Source: Phycisphaerales bacterium
Lineage (GTDB): Bacteria; Planctomycetota; Phycisphaerae; Phycisphaerales; UBA5793
Direction: 5' to 3'
Assembly: GCA_020852515.1 (NCBI GenBank)
Contig: JADZAS010000030.1
Coordinates: 62,001 to 126,000, forward strand
DNA: 64,000 nt
Position numbers and translations under genes: made by a program. The notes beneath the pieces are model-generated. The model searched no databases, was not told the DNA's origin, and was given only the letters and a program-made list of their open reading frames with translations. This document shows, in pieces, positions 54,530 to 63,207 of the stretch; position 1 is the first letter of the stretch, and every line of letters begins with the position of its first letter.

Positions 54530-56209
54530 CTACGCCCCCTGCGCCTTCAACTTCGCATCGATCGCGGCATCCGTGTGCGCCACGCCGATCTGGAAGTCTG
54601 CCGCGATCCAGCGTTCGAGCGCCTTTTCATCCACACCCTTCAATGGGAACGCGTTAAGGTCGCGCTTCATCAGCTTCTCTGCAGCGCGCTTGCCGGACAG
54701 GATCGAGTGATCCATGTTGAGATACTCGAAGTCGCCGAAGCGGCCGCAGGCGTAGATGTCGTTGCTCTCAAGCCAGTCGTGGATCACTTTCGTCGCGGGC
54801 CGGTGATCCCAGGTGTAGATGACGTAGGCTGGGTCGAGGCGCACGACGCCGCAGTGCTGCGGCTTGATTTTGCTCGCCTGCTTGTGGGTGATCAGGCCGA
54901 TGGCGATGAGGCCCTCGATCGTCTTCTTGAGCAGCGTCTTGGCGTCAGTCGGGCCGACGTCTTTCCACTGGCTGACGGAAATCTCTGCGGCGACCGATGA
55001 ACAGTTCGCCGGCGCCATGCTCGGCGCAAAGTTCTTGGGCCAGCTCAGGCGGTGGAAGATGAGTTTGGGATCGGGGTAGTACGCCCAGTGCATCGGCGTG
55101 AGGTTGGGAATTTGCAAACCGATGTTGACGGTGTACACCGTGTTCCATTTCAATTTGCCAACCGCCGCATTCACCTCGGCGGGCACGCTATCGGCCAGTT
55201 GCGCCAGTTTGCTGATCGGCGCGGTGGAGATAAGCGAGTCGTATTTGCACATCGAGCCATCTTCGAACTCGAGCGTGTGCTTGGCGACGTGAATGGTCTT
55301 GACGCGCGTGAAGGTGTGCACACTGCCTTCGTTGAGGTGCTCGCCCATCGAGCGCGGCAGGCTCTCCATGCCGCCCTTCCTGGGATACCAGAACTTCGCG
55401 TTGGGGCCGTAGTCGCCTTTGCTCGGCGCGATCGCGCCTTCGATGGCCGTCTTGATCGGCGGTGTGAGCACGCGATCGGCGATCCAGTCGTAGCTCATCT
55501 GCTCCTGGTCGATCGCCCAGACCTTGTAATTGAATGGCAGGAAGAACTCTTCGGTAATGCCGGCGCCGAAGGTCGCGTAGGCCCACTCCTTGAAGTTGCG
55601 CGGCTCGCGCTCGGGCTTGGTGTACGTCGCTTCGATCAGGCCCATCAGGTTGCGCACGACGACATCATGCGGCAGGCCGAAGGTGTTGGATTGATACGGA
55701 TAGGCGGTGTAGACACCGTGGCTGTGGATGTAGGAGTACTTGGGTCGCAGGTCGAAGTTCTTGCCCAGCAGGCCGGTGATGAACTTCTTGGCGTAGGGCT
55801 GTTTCGTGTAGAGGATGTGGATCGAGCGATCGAAGAGGAAGCCGCCGAAGTTCTCCGTGCAGCACAGACCGCCGATGCGCTCGGCCTGTTCGAAGATGGC
55901 GTAGTCCTTCTTGATGTGCAGCGCGGCTGACATCCCGGCGATCCCAGCGCCGAGGATGGCGGTGCCGACCTGAGCCGGCTTGTCGTGGCCGATGAGCGGG
56001 CCGGTCGTCGGAATAGTGGCGAGGGACTGGTTGCCCATGACGCGCGCGTTGGGCGTGCGTTCGGCGGGCTCGATGCGGCCGACGACGGACGCCGCTCGCG
56101 GCTTCGCGGAGCTCCGGCTTGATCCTGCGGACGATGCACCGCGCTTCGTCCCCGCTTGTTTGGGCGATGCAGCGGGCTTGCTTTTACTCGTCGGGCGTTT
56201 TTTCGCCAT
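54530..56209 (-). CDS. UDP-galactopyranose mutase-like FAD/NAD(P) oxidoreductase
   Basis: The 559-residue product has a Lys/Ser/Ala/Pro-rich N-terminal tail of about 50 residues (MAKKRPTSKSKPAASPKQAG), then an FAD motif TAILGAGIAGMSAALHIKKDY. It continues with ERIGGLCCTENFGGFLFDRSIHIL, PYQSNTFGLP and FGDFEYLNMDHSILSGKRAAEKLM. This is the amine oxidase/UDP-galactopyranose mutase-like group, which makes or modifies sugars for cell-surface glycans; a phytoene-desaturase relative is the alternative. I chose the ATG giving MAKKRPT. It is divergent from the phosphodiesterase gene. Confidence 0.7.
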   Translation of the reverse strand: MAKKRPTSKSKPAASPKQAGTKRGASSAGSSRSSAKPRAASVVGRIEPAERTPNARVMGNQSLATIPTTGPLIGHDKPAQVGTAILGAGIAGMSAALHIKKDYAIFEQAERIGGLCCTENFGGFLFDRSIHILYTKQPYAKKFITGLLGKNFDLRPKYSYIHSHGVYTAYPYQSNTFGLPHDVVVRNLMGLIEATYTKPEREPRNFKEWAYATFGAGITEEFFLPFNYKVWAIDQEQMSYDWIADRVLTPPIKTAIEGAIAPSKGDYGPNAKFWYPRKGGMESLPRSMGEHLNEGSVHTFTRVKTIHVAKHTLEFEDGSMCKYDSLISTAPISKLAQLADSVPAEVNAAVGKLKWNTVYTVNIGLQIPNLTPMHWAYYPDPKLIFHRLSWPKNFAPSMAPANCSSVAAEISVSQWKDVGPTDAKTLLKKTIEGLIAIGLITHKQASKIKPQHCGVVRLDPAYVIYTWDHRPATKVIHDWLESNDIYACGRFGDFEYLNMDHSILSGKRAAEKLMKRDLNAFPLKGVDEKALERWIAADFQIGVAHTDAAIDAKLKAQGA

Positions 56210-56433
56210 GAGGGCTCTTGCGTGGTTCAGAAGGGTGTCGTGAAGTCCGAAAAAATCCAGCGGGTGGAGGTTAGGAACCATCGGCCGAGTCTCAAGTCGC
56301 CTTTCGCGCCGATTGCTGGATCAGTCCCCTCCTCCGGCTTTGCGGGGGAGGGACAGGGAGGGGGCGCTCTCGATTGACGATACATTGCGCGCTCGCGGCG
56401 GCGCGGCCAATTCAAGAAGAACCCCCACCCCGG

Positions 56434-56458
56434 CCCTCCCCCGGAAGCCGGGGGAGGG
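56434..56458. repeat. inverted repeat in the divergent gap
   Basis: CCCTCCCCCGG (56434-56444) and CCGGGGGAGGG (56448-56458) form a perfect 11-bp stem with a 3-nt loop, 30 bases before the phosphodiesterase start. A weaker relative lies at about 56331-56353. There is no T-tract, so a palindromic intergenic repeat is more likely than a terminator. Confidence 0.5.
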
Positions 56459-56488
56459 AGTGAGATTCACCCGTCTACGATTGTCCCC

Positions 56489-58207
56489 ATGCCACAAGGC
56501 CGCACGTACATTCTCGGCGCCGATGGCGCCACGTGGAGCGTTCTGTCGCGACTGCTGCGCGACGGCCGCGTGCCTCACTTCCAGCGCCTCGTCGACGAGG
56601 GAGTCTCCGGCCCGCTCGAGAGCGTCGAGAACATGCGATCCGCTTCGGCGTGGACGAGCATGTTCACCGGCTGCAATCCCGGCAAGCACGGCATCTACGA
56701 GTTCTACGAGTTCCTCCCCCAGACCTATTCGCTGCGCTACATCCACGGCGGCTACAAGCACGTGCCCGGCTTCTGGACCTACCTCGAGCAGGCGGGTCAG
56801 ACGGCCGGAGTGATCAACACGCCGATGACCTACCCCGCCGAGCCGATCAAGGGCGGCTACGTCATCGCGGGCCTGGATGGGCCGGGCAAGGCGTCGCCGC
56901 GTTTCTGTTCGCCGGATGACTTCATTGAGAAGCTCGAAGCAAGGATGGGCTGCGAGTACGTCATCGAGCCGGGGCTGACGGGCGCCATTGCGCGCGGCCG
57001 GCCCGACGAAGCCGTGCAACTGCTCGAAGAAGAACTCGACTCCAAGCACCGCGCCCTGGTGACGATGCTCGACTCGATGCCCGTCGATTGCCTGCTGTTC
57101 GTGTTTCGCAGTCTCGACGCGGCCCAGCACTGCTTCTGGAAATGGATGGACCCCACGCACCCCAAGCACGCACAGTGCAGCGCCGAAGAGGTCAGGCAGT
57201 TCGGCGGCGTGATCGACAGCGTGTACATCAAGCTCGATGCGGCCCTGGGAGACATGCTCGATCGCATCGGGCCGGATGATCATCTGATGGTCATCAGCGA
57301 CCACGGCTTCGGCCACAAGTGCCCCGTCTCCAGCCAGCTCAACCAGTGGCTCGCAGCGCACGGCTATCTCGTCTACGAACAGGGCGGCGGCAAGCCCAAC
57401 GCGGTGAGCAAGGCGCTCAAGTTCGTCGCTTCGCACACGAGTCGCGGCACCAAGGAGAAGCTCGCGCGGCTCATGCCGGGCGTGCGCAACTGGGCTCAGA
57501 GCAAGGCGCTGTTCTCCGGCGTGGACTGGTCCAGGACGCGCGTGTACAGCGATGCCCAGTTCCCGCGCCTGCGCCTGAACATCAGAGGGCGCGAGGGGCA
57601 GGGCATCGTCGACCAGGCCGAGGCGCCGCGGCTCATGGAAGAGCTGCGCGGCAAGCTCAAGGAGATGCGAGACAGCGTTACGGGCGAGCCGATCGTGCGC
57701 GATGTGTTCTTCTCAAGCGAGATCTACAAGGGCACCCACACCGGGCCCGGCGAAGACATCCTCGTGCGCTGGCGCGAAGACATCGTCATCCACGGCGTGC
57801 AGATGCCCGAAGGTTACGAGGCGCCGCAGGAGGAACTCTCCATCATGCCCGGCGAAGACCCGCGCGTCATCTCGGGCGATCACCAGATCCACGGCGTCTT
57901 TCTCGGCATCGGGCCGGCGTTCCGCAGGGGCGAGCGCATCGGCAGCGGCCTGCGCCTGCTCGACATGACGCCGACGATCCTGCACCTGCAGGACCAGCCG
58001 ATCCCCGCCCACATGGATGGCCGCGTGATGAAGGTGGCGATGGAGCCCGGCTGGCTCGCCGACCACCCCGTGCGCGCCGCCGACGAGCGGACCACCGAGG
58101 CGGCGGTCGCGGCAAGCGAAGCGAGCGCGGCCGAGCAAACCGAATACAGCGAGCAGGAACAGAAGGTCCTCGAAGACCGCCTGCGCAGCCTCGGCTACAT
58201 TGAATAA
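56489..58207 (+). CDS. type I phosphodiesterase/nucleotide pyrophosphatase-like protein
   Basis: The 572-residue product has the alkaline-phosphatase-superfamily core: LGADGATW with a metal-binding Asp, SAWTSMFTGCNPGKHGIYEF with the Ser/Thr nucleophile region, and ISDHGFGH with metal-binding Asp and His. An acidic tail ends at EYSEQEQKVLEDRLRSLGYIE, common in this family. No signal peptide is visible. It may cleave nucleotide- or lipid-linked sugars; the divergent UGM-like gene hints at glycan work. A T-run at 58260-58267 follows. Confidence 0.8.
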   Translation: MPQGRTYILGADGATWSVLSRLLRDGRVPHFQRLVDEGVSGPLESVENMRSASAWTSMFTGCNPGKHGIYEFYEFLPQTYSLRYIHGGYKHVPGFWTYLEQAGQTAGVINTPMTYPAEPIKGGYVIAGLDGPGKASPRFCSPDDFIEKLEARMGCEYVIEPGLTGAIARGRPDEAVQLLEEELDSKHRALVTMLDSMPVDCLLFVFRSLDAAQHCFWKWMDPTHPKHAQCSAEEVRQFGGVIDSVYIKLDAALGDMLDRIGPDDHLMVISDHGFGHKCPVSSQLNQWLAAHGYLVYEQGGGKPNAVSKALKFVASHTSRGTKEKLARLMPGVRNWAQSKALFSGVDWSRTRVYSDAQFPRLRLNIRGREGQGIVDQAEAPRLMEELRGKLKEMRDSVTGEPIVRDVFFSSEIYKGTHTGPGEDILVRWREDIVIHGVQMPEGYEAPQEELSIMPGEDPRVISGDHQIHGVFLGIGPAFRRGERIGSGLRLLDMTPTILHLQDQPIPAHMDGRVMKVAMEPGWLADHPVRAADERTTEAAVAASEASAAEQTEYSEQEQKVLEDRLRSLGYIE

Positions 58208-58291
58208 AAAACCTGGCACCTTTTGCTAACCTGGGCAAAGCTCGCCTGCTCGACTCCGCTCTTTTTTTGCCCGTTTTTCGACGGCGTTACC

Positions 58292-58319
58292 TTGACTGAC
58301 CGACCGGTCGGTCTACACT
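58292..58319 (+). promoter_or_regulatory. tetR promoter with operator filling the spacer
   Basis: TTGACT (58292-58297) and TACACT (58314-58319) are separated by exactly 16 bases. Those 16 bases (58298-58313) are the perfect palindrome GACCGACCGGTCGGTC. A bound TetR dimer would block RNA polymerase, giving autorepression. Transcription would start near 58326, only three bases before the ATG, so the message is probably leaderless. Confidence 0.8.
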
Positions 58320-58328
58320 TGCCCTCGG

Positions 58329-58925
58329 ATGACCGACTCCGAAACCAGATCCCGACTCATCGAGGCCGCGTACGCACTCATGCTCTCCAACGGATATTCC
58401 GCCACCGGAGTGGCCGACATCTGCTCGGCGGCCGGCGTGAGCAAGGGCAGCTTCTACCACTGCTTTGAGACCAAGGAGCAGTGCGCCCTGGCGGCCCTGC
58501 GCGACCACATGAGCCGGGCCCGCGAACAGGTCGAAGCCGGGCTCGATCTCACCGGCCTCTCTCCAGCCCAGGCGGCGGTAAAATACGTCGAGCACATTGA
58601 AAAAGGCGCCGAGGACATCTGGTGCGACGGCTGCCTCGTCGGTGCTTTTGCCTTGGAAATCAGCGAAACGCAGCCGGCGATTCGCGAAGAGGTTTCGCAG
58701 GTGCTGCGCGACCTGGCCGACTACATGGAGTCGATCTTCGCCCCGCTGGCCAAGGCGGTGCGCGGCCCCGGCTCGCCGTCGGCGCGGGAGCTGGCCGAGC
58801 AGTACATCGCCGTCATCGAAGGCGGCGTGGTTCTCAGCCGGGCCCACAGCGACATCCGCATGGTGCCTCAGGCCCTGCGCACCTTCCGCCGCTACCTCTC
58901 ATTGCTGCTGACCCACTCGAACTGA
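58329..58925 (+). CDS. TetR family transcriptional regulator
   Basis: The 198-residue repressor has an N-terminal helix-turn-helix (SRLIEAAYALMLSNGYSATGVADICSAAGVSKGSFYHCFETKE, DNA-binding helix SKGSFYHCF) and an all-helical ligand domain. Cys residues in the C-terminal domain (EDIWCDGCLVG) resemble the NemR-like group, which senses electrophiles. A palindromic operator sits in its promoter and again before the methyltransferase, so it probably controls both. The start is fixed by the HTH; there is almost no 5' leader and no ribosome binding site. Confidence 0.9.
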   Translation: MTDSETRSRLIEAAYALMLSNGYSATGVADICSAAGVSKGSFYHCFETKEQCALAALRDHMSRAREQVEAGLDLTGLSPAQAAVKYVEHIEKGAEDIWCDGCLVGAFALEISETQPAIREEVSQVLRDLADYMESIFAPLAKAVRGPGSPSARELAEQYIAVIEGGVVLSRAHSDIRMVPQALRTFRRYLSLLLTHSN

Positions 58926-58975
58926 AAGGACTTACGGCCGCTGCCGCGCCGTCAACTTCTTGCTTTCCAATGTGA

Positions 58976-58997
58976 TACCAACCGGTCGGTCTATTTT
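58976..58997 (+). promoter_or_regulatory. second TetR operator, before the methyltransferase
   Basis: TACCAACCGGTCGGTC (58976-58991) matches 14 of 16 bases of the tetR operator. A TATTTT (58992-58997) follows immediately and could be the -10 hexamer, as TACACT follows the first site. No good -35 is seen, so this operator is placed as at the tetR promoter but the promoter is weaker. Confidence 0.7.
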
Positions 58998-59032
58998 AGT
59001 ACTCCCGCTACTACTTTGAAAGGAAAGAGACC

Positions 59033-60100
59033 ATGCCCACACTCACTCCCGAACTCGAATCGCTCGTCGGTAAGGTCATCACCGACCTCGGCGGCACGGC
59101 CAACGCATTGCTCGTCATCGTCGGCGACCGCCTCGGCCTCTACGAAACGCTCGCGCGCATCGGTCCGCTCACTGCCGCCGAACTGGCCAAAGGCACCAAC
59201 ACGAGCGAGCGCTACATCCGCGAGTGGCTCTCGGCCCAGGCGGCGTCGGGTTACATCGAGTACGACGCGGCGACGGAGCGCTTCAGCATGACGCCCGAGC
59301 AGGCCATGCTCTTTGCCGACGAGAACAGCCCGCTCTACATGGCCGGCGGCTTCTTCTCGGCGGGCTCGCTCATCCGCAGCGATGAAGCGCTCGCCGAGGC
59401 CTTCCGCACCGGCCGCGGCATCGGCTGGGGCGATCACCACGAGTGCCTCTTCTGCGGCACCGAAAAGTTCTTCCGCCCTTCCTACGCGAGCAACCTCGTC
59501 CAGACGTGGATCCCCTCGCTCAATGGCGTGCGCGAAAAACTCGAGCGCGGCGCGAGCGTCGCCGACATCGGCTGCGGGCACGGCGCTTCGACCATCATCA
59601 TGGCCAAGGCGTTTCCCAACTCGCAGTTCATCGGCTTCGATCCACACGCGCCGTCGATCGAGCACGCGAAGCAGCACGCGCGGGAAGAGGGTCTGGACAA
59701 CGTGCGCTTCGAGATCGCCACGGCTCAGGACTTTCCCAAAAGGCTCGACGGCGCCGGCTACGACTTCGTGTGCGTCTTCGATGCGCTCCACGACATGGGC
59801 GACCCGCGCGGCGCCGCCCGGCACGTGCGCGAATCGCTCAAGCCCGGCGGCACGTGGATGATCGTCGAACCGGCGGCGGGCGATCGACTCGAGGAGAATC
59901 TCAATCCCATCGGCCGCGTGTACTACGCCTTCTCAGCCGCCGTGTGCGTGCCCTCGGCCCTGAGCCAGAGCGGCGGCGACTCGCTCGGCGCCCAGGCTGG
60001 GCCCGCGCGGCTCACCGAGATCGTCGGCAGCGGCGGCTTCAAGAGCACGCGCATCGCCGCTCAGTCTCCCTTCAACCTCGTGCTTGAGGCAACGGCCTAA
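59033..60100 (+). CDS. SAM-dependent methyltransferase with winged-helix N-terminus
   Basis: The 355-residue product has a winged-helix dimerisation domain (residues 1-110, LTAAELAKGTNTSERYIREWL) and a class I methyltransferase domain with the SAM motif VADIGCGHGAST (about 177-188), then FIGFDPHAPSIEHAK and VCVFDALHDMGD. It resembles the Rv2258c-like group; its substrate is unknown. A purine-rich AAAGGAAAGAG precedes the ATG. A TetR operator lies just upstream, so it is probably induced with the repressor by the same small molecule. Confidence 0.85.
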   Translation: MPTLTPELESLVGKVITDLGGTANALLVIVGDRLGLYETLARIGPLTAAELAKGTNTSERYIREWLSAQAASGYIEYDAATERFSMTPEQAMLFADENSPLYMAGGFFSAGSLIRSDEALAEAFRTGRGIGWGDHHECLFCGTEKFFRPSYASNLVQTWIPSLNGVREKLERGASVADIGCGHGASTIIMAKAFPNSQFIGFDPHAPSIEHAKQHAREEGLDNVRFEIATAQDFPKRLDGAGYDFVCVFDALHDMGDPRGAARHVRESLKPGGTWMIVEPAAGDRLEENLNPIGRVYYAFSAAVCVPSALSQSGGDSLGAQAGPARLTEIVGSGGFKSTRIAAQSPFNLVLEATA

Positions 60101-60123
60101 AAGACTCGACGCGAGGATCGACC

Positions 60124-60157
60124 CTGCGGCCCGGGCGCCAACGCGCCCGGGCCGCAG
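60124..60157. repeat. long perfect hairpin after the methyltransferase
   Basis: CTGCGGCCCGGGCGC (60124-60138) and GCGCCCGGGCCGCAG (60143-60157) form a perfect 15-bp stem with a 4-nt loop. No T-tract follows on either strand. It lies between convergent genes and may act as a Rho-independent-like block or an mRNA 3' end protector. Confidence 0.55.
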
Positions 60158-60219
60158 TTGCGCGCGGGCCGCTTTCGGTCAGAAATGGGACGTCGCGGCG
60201 ATTGGCGCCGGCGAATAGG

Positions 60220-61110
60220 CTAGCTCCACTGCCCGCGGGGGAAGCCGAGGCGCTCCATCGTGGGGCCGCAGACTTCGTCGAAGAATGCCTTTTCGGCGTC
60301 GGTCCAGTCGCGCCAGTGGGGAACGCGGTACTCCTCGGCCGAGTTGTTGCTCTTGCGCGCCTTGTGGGCCGTCCACGTTTCTTCGCTGATGTGCAGGCCG
60401 ATGGGATCGAGCACGTTGGTCTTGAGGTAGTCGTACTCTTTGAGCGTGCGATTGAACTGGATGATCGGCTGCTCCGGCAGGTCGCGCAGCAGGGTGCGGT
60501 AGGCGTCCATCCACCACCAGCAGACTTTCTCGAAGTGCGACATCGACGCCCACCGGCCGTGGAATGCATCCCCGGGCAGCGGGCGCACCGGATCGTGCGA
60601 CGCCTGGAAGCCGCGGCCCATCTGGCGGTTGAGCGCGCTGCGGACGGTGTCGCGGCCGTCGCGCGCGAGGACCATCATGTGCGCGTGGGGGAAGGCCCGG
60701 TGGAGCGCGCCGCCGAGGCAGCGCAGCGGCGATGAGACTTCGCCGTAGGTCTTCTTTCCCGTATCGACGATGTCGCGGTAGATGACGTACTTGCGGTAGT
60801 GCTGGATGTAGTAGTCGGCAAAGGCGGGTTCGCGCCGCGAGCGCGGCCGGGACTCCATGTCCGGATGGCCGCGCGGCTCGTGACGGACCGTGGCCTGCGG
60901 ATCTTTGGCCAGCAGCGAAGAGAGAAACAGCGTGCCGCAGCGCCCGCTGCCCAGCAGGAAAAAGAGATTGGTCGCGGCGAGGCGGGCGTTGACCTTCTTC
61001 TCGCCCAGCAGGATCGGTTCGAACCAGCCGCGCACGCGCCACGTCTTTCCCGCGGCGATGCGCAGCGATCGCGGCGACCTGGCCCAGATCCGTCGAAAGG
61101 CTCGTTTCAT
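60220..61110 (-). CDS. PAPS-dependent sulfotransferase
   Basis: The 296-residue product has the 5'-phosphosulfate loop LLGSGRCGTLFLSSLL near residue 53 and the 3'-phosphate motif LARDGRDTVRSALN near 148, both as expected for sulfotransferases using PAPS. The C-terminal TMERLGFPRG segment matches the family. A basic N-terminus suggests no signal peptide. The acceptor, a carbohydrate or lipid, is unknown. It fits with the sat gene in the window. Confidence 0.8.
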   Translation of the reverse strand: MKRAFRRIWARSPRSLRIAAGKTWRVRGWFEPILLGEKKVNARLAATNLFFLLGSGRCGTLFLSSLLAKDPQATVRHEPRGHPDMESRPRSRREPAFADYYIQHYRKYVIYRDIVDTGKKTYGEVSSPLRCLGGALHRAFPHAHMMVLARDGRDTVRSALNRQMGRGFQASHDPVRPLPGDAFHGRWASMSHFEKVCWWWMDAYRTLLRDLPEQPIIQFNRTLKEYDYLKTNVLDPIGLHISEETWTAHKARKSNNSAEEYRVPHWRDWTDAEKAFFDEVCGPTMERLGFPRGQWS

Positions 61111-61265
61111 CGCCGCCGCACCCTCAATTGGCCCCGTACCATGAACCGGCGCGGCGTCGCGTCGGCGCCGCCGGTGATGGGCAGAGATTGTAGACGGCTG
61201 ACCGTGTCGTCTCAGGCCGGTGATATCGCTTTGCTCCGTTCACACATCTGCAGGGAGGACGTGAA

Positions 61266-63188
61266 TTGACGACGCTGACCGCTTCGCTTGCCCGCCGGGG
61301 CCGATGCCTGCCGCTTCTGGCGATCATGCTGCTCGCCCTGCCGGCGTGTGCGGCGGACGGGCCGATTGAGTACACCGTCGCCCTGCCCGCCCCGCAGACG
61401 CAGATGGTCGAGATGTCCATCGTCGTGCCCGAGGTGGACGGCGAGACAGTCGAGTTCATCCTGCCCGTGTGGCGGCCGGGGCGCTACGCCGTGCTCGACC
61501 CGGCCGGCACGGTGCGCGAGGTGCGGGCCAGCGACGCCGCGACGGGCGAAGGCCTGCCCGTCGAGAAAGTCCGCAAGAATGCGTGGAGCGTGCGCACGCA
61601 AGGCGCGAAATCGGTCCGGCTGGATTATCGCGTCTACGCCAATTCGCTGGCCGACCGCACGCGGCACGTCGATGACACGCACGCGTTTCTCTCGCCTTCG
61701 TCAGTATTCGTGTACGTGCCGCAGCGGCGCGATGATCCGCTGGTGGTGCGCGTGCAGGCGCCGGAGGACTGGGACATCGCGACGGGGCTCGAAAGCGATC
61801 CGAACGATCCGCGCTCGCTCATCGCGCCCGATTACGACGTGCTCGTCGATTCGCCGCTGGAGATCGGCGTGCACAGGCGGCTGACGTTTGACGTCGATGG
61901 CGTGCCGCACGAGATCATCCTCTGGGGCGACGAGGACATCGAGTATGACGAGCAGAAGCTGACCGACGACTTCGCCGCCATCGTCCGCGTCCAGCGCGAC
62001 ATCTTCGGCGCGTTTCCCTACGAGCGCTACGTCTTCATCACCCACGTGGGCATGGGTGGCGGCGGGGGCACGGAACATCTCAATTCAACCGTCATGCAGA
62101 CCTCGCGCCGCTCGTTCGAAGATGACGGCGCCTACGACCGCTTCCTCGGCCTGGTCGCGCACGAGTTCTTTCACACGTGGAACGTCAAGCAGTTCCGCCC
62201 GGCGGGGATCAATCCGTATGACTACGAGCGCGAGAACTACACGAAACTGCTCTGGGTCGCGGAAGGCACGACGAGTTATTACGATGATCTCACGCTCGTG
62301 CGGACCGGACACACGAAACCGGCGAAGTATCTCCAGAGCATGGGCGACGCGATCGATGCGCTGCGCCGCCGGCCCGGCCGGCTGGTGCAGAGCGTCGAAG
62401 AGAGTTCGTTCGATGCGTGGATCAAGTTCAGCAAGTCGACGCCGGACGACGTGAACTCGAGCATCTCGTTCTACACCAGCGGCGCCATGGCGAGCCTCGC
62501 GCTCGACTGGTCCATTCGCAAGCGCAGCGGCGGCGCCGCCGACCTTGACGACGTCATGCGCACGCTGTACGAGCGCTTTCCGCTCAGCGGCGGCGGCTAC
62601 ACGCCCGAGGACCTGCTCGCCGTGATCAATGAGATCAGCGGCAGCGACTTCGGTGCGTTCTTCGCGCGGCACATCCGCGGCACGGAAGATTTCGACTTCG
62701 AATCGCTCGCCGATGCCTGCGGCCTCGAACTCGTCTTCGAGCCGGCGAAGCGCGAGGATGATGGCTCAACGAGCCGCACGGGTGAGGAAGCGGGTCCAGA
62801 GGATCAGGATGAAACCGCCGAAGAAACAAGCACGCCTTCTTCCGGCGAAATTCCGCTCAAGGCTTACCTGGGCTTGAATATCAGCGGCACGCGCGTGTCA
62901 TCGCTGCTGGCCGACAGCCCGGCGTATGCATCGGGCCTGCTGGTGGGCGATGAACTCGTGGCCGTGAATGGAAAGCGGATCGGTTCGCAGGGCGATCTTG
63001 ATGATCAGGTGAACGCGCTCGATCCGGGGCAGTCGATTCACATCACCTTCTTCCGCAGGGATCACCTGCGCGAAGTGGACATCGCGCTGACCGGCGTCCC
63101 CGATGGTTCGTGGACGCTGCGCAAGGTGGAGGAGCCGACGGACGAGCAGAAGGCCCAGTACGCCGACTGGCTCGGACAGGAGTGGTGA
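61266..63188 (+). CDS. M61-family metallopeptidase with PDZ domain
   Basis: The 640-residue product begins at a TTG seven bases after GGGAGG. It has a signal peptide (LPLLAIMLLALPAC, possibly lipidated), an N-terminal beta-rich domain, and a catalytic domain with HEFFH (His299, Glu300, His303) and the downstream third ligand in WVAEGTTSYY. A Glu/Thr-rich linker (about 495-535) leads to a PDZ domain with LADSPAYASGLLVGDELVAVNG. M61 enzymes release N-terminal Gly or Ala, acting here outside the cytoplasm. Confidence 0.88.
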   Translation: MTTLTASLARRGRCLPLLAIMLLALPACAADGPIEYTVALPAPQTQMVEMSIVVPEVDGETVEFILPVWRPGRYAVLDPAGTVREVRASDAATGEGLPVEKVRKNAWSVRTQGAKSVRLDYRVYANSLADRTRHVDDTHAFLSPSSVFVYVPQRRDDPLVVRVQAPEDWDIATGLESDPNDPRSLIAPDYDVLVDSPLEIGVHRRLTFDVDGVPHEIILWGDEDIEYDEQKLTDDFAAIVRVQRDIFGAFPYERYVFITHVGMGGGGGTEHLNSTVMQTSRRSFEDDGAYDRFLGLVAHEFFHTWNVKQFRPAGINPYDYERENYTKLLWVAEGTTSYYDDLTLVRTGHTKPAKYLQSMGDAIDALRRRPGRLVQSVEESSFDAWIKFSKSTPDDVNSSISFYTSGAMASLALDWSIRKRSGGAADLDDVMRTLYERFPLSGGGYTPEDLLAVINEISGSDFGAFFARHIRGTEDFDFESLADACGLELVFEPAKREDDGSTSRTGEEAGPEDQDETAEETSTPSSGEIPLKAYLGLNISGTRVSSLLADSPAYASGLLVGDELVAVNGKRIGSQGDLDDQVNALDPGQSIHITFFRRDHLREVDIALTGVPDGSWTLRKVEEPTDEQKAQYADWLGQEW

Positions 63189-63207
63189 AGCGAAAGGGAC
63201 GGGCTGC

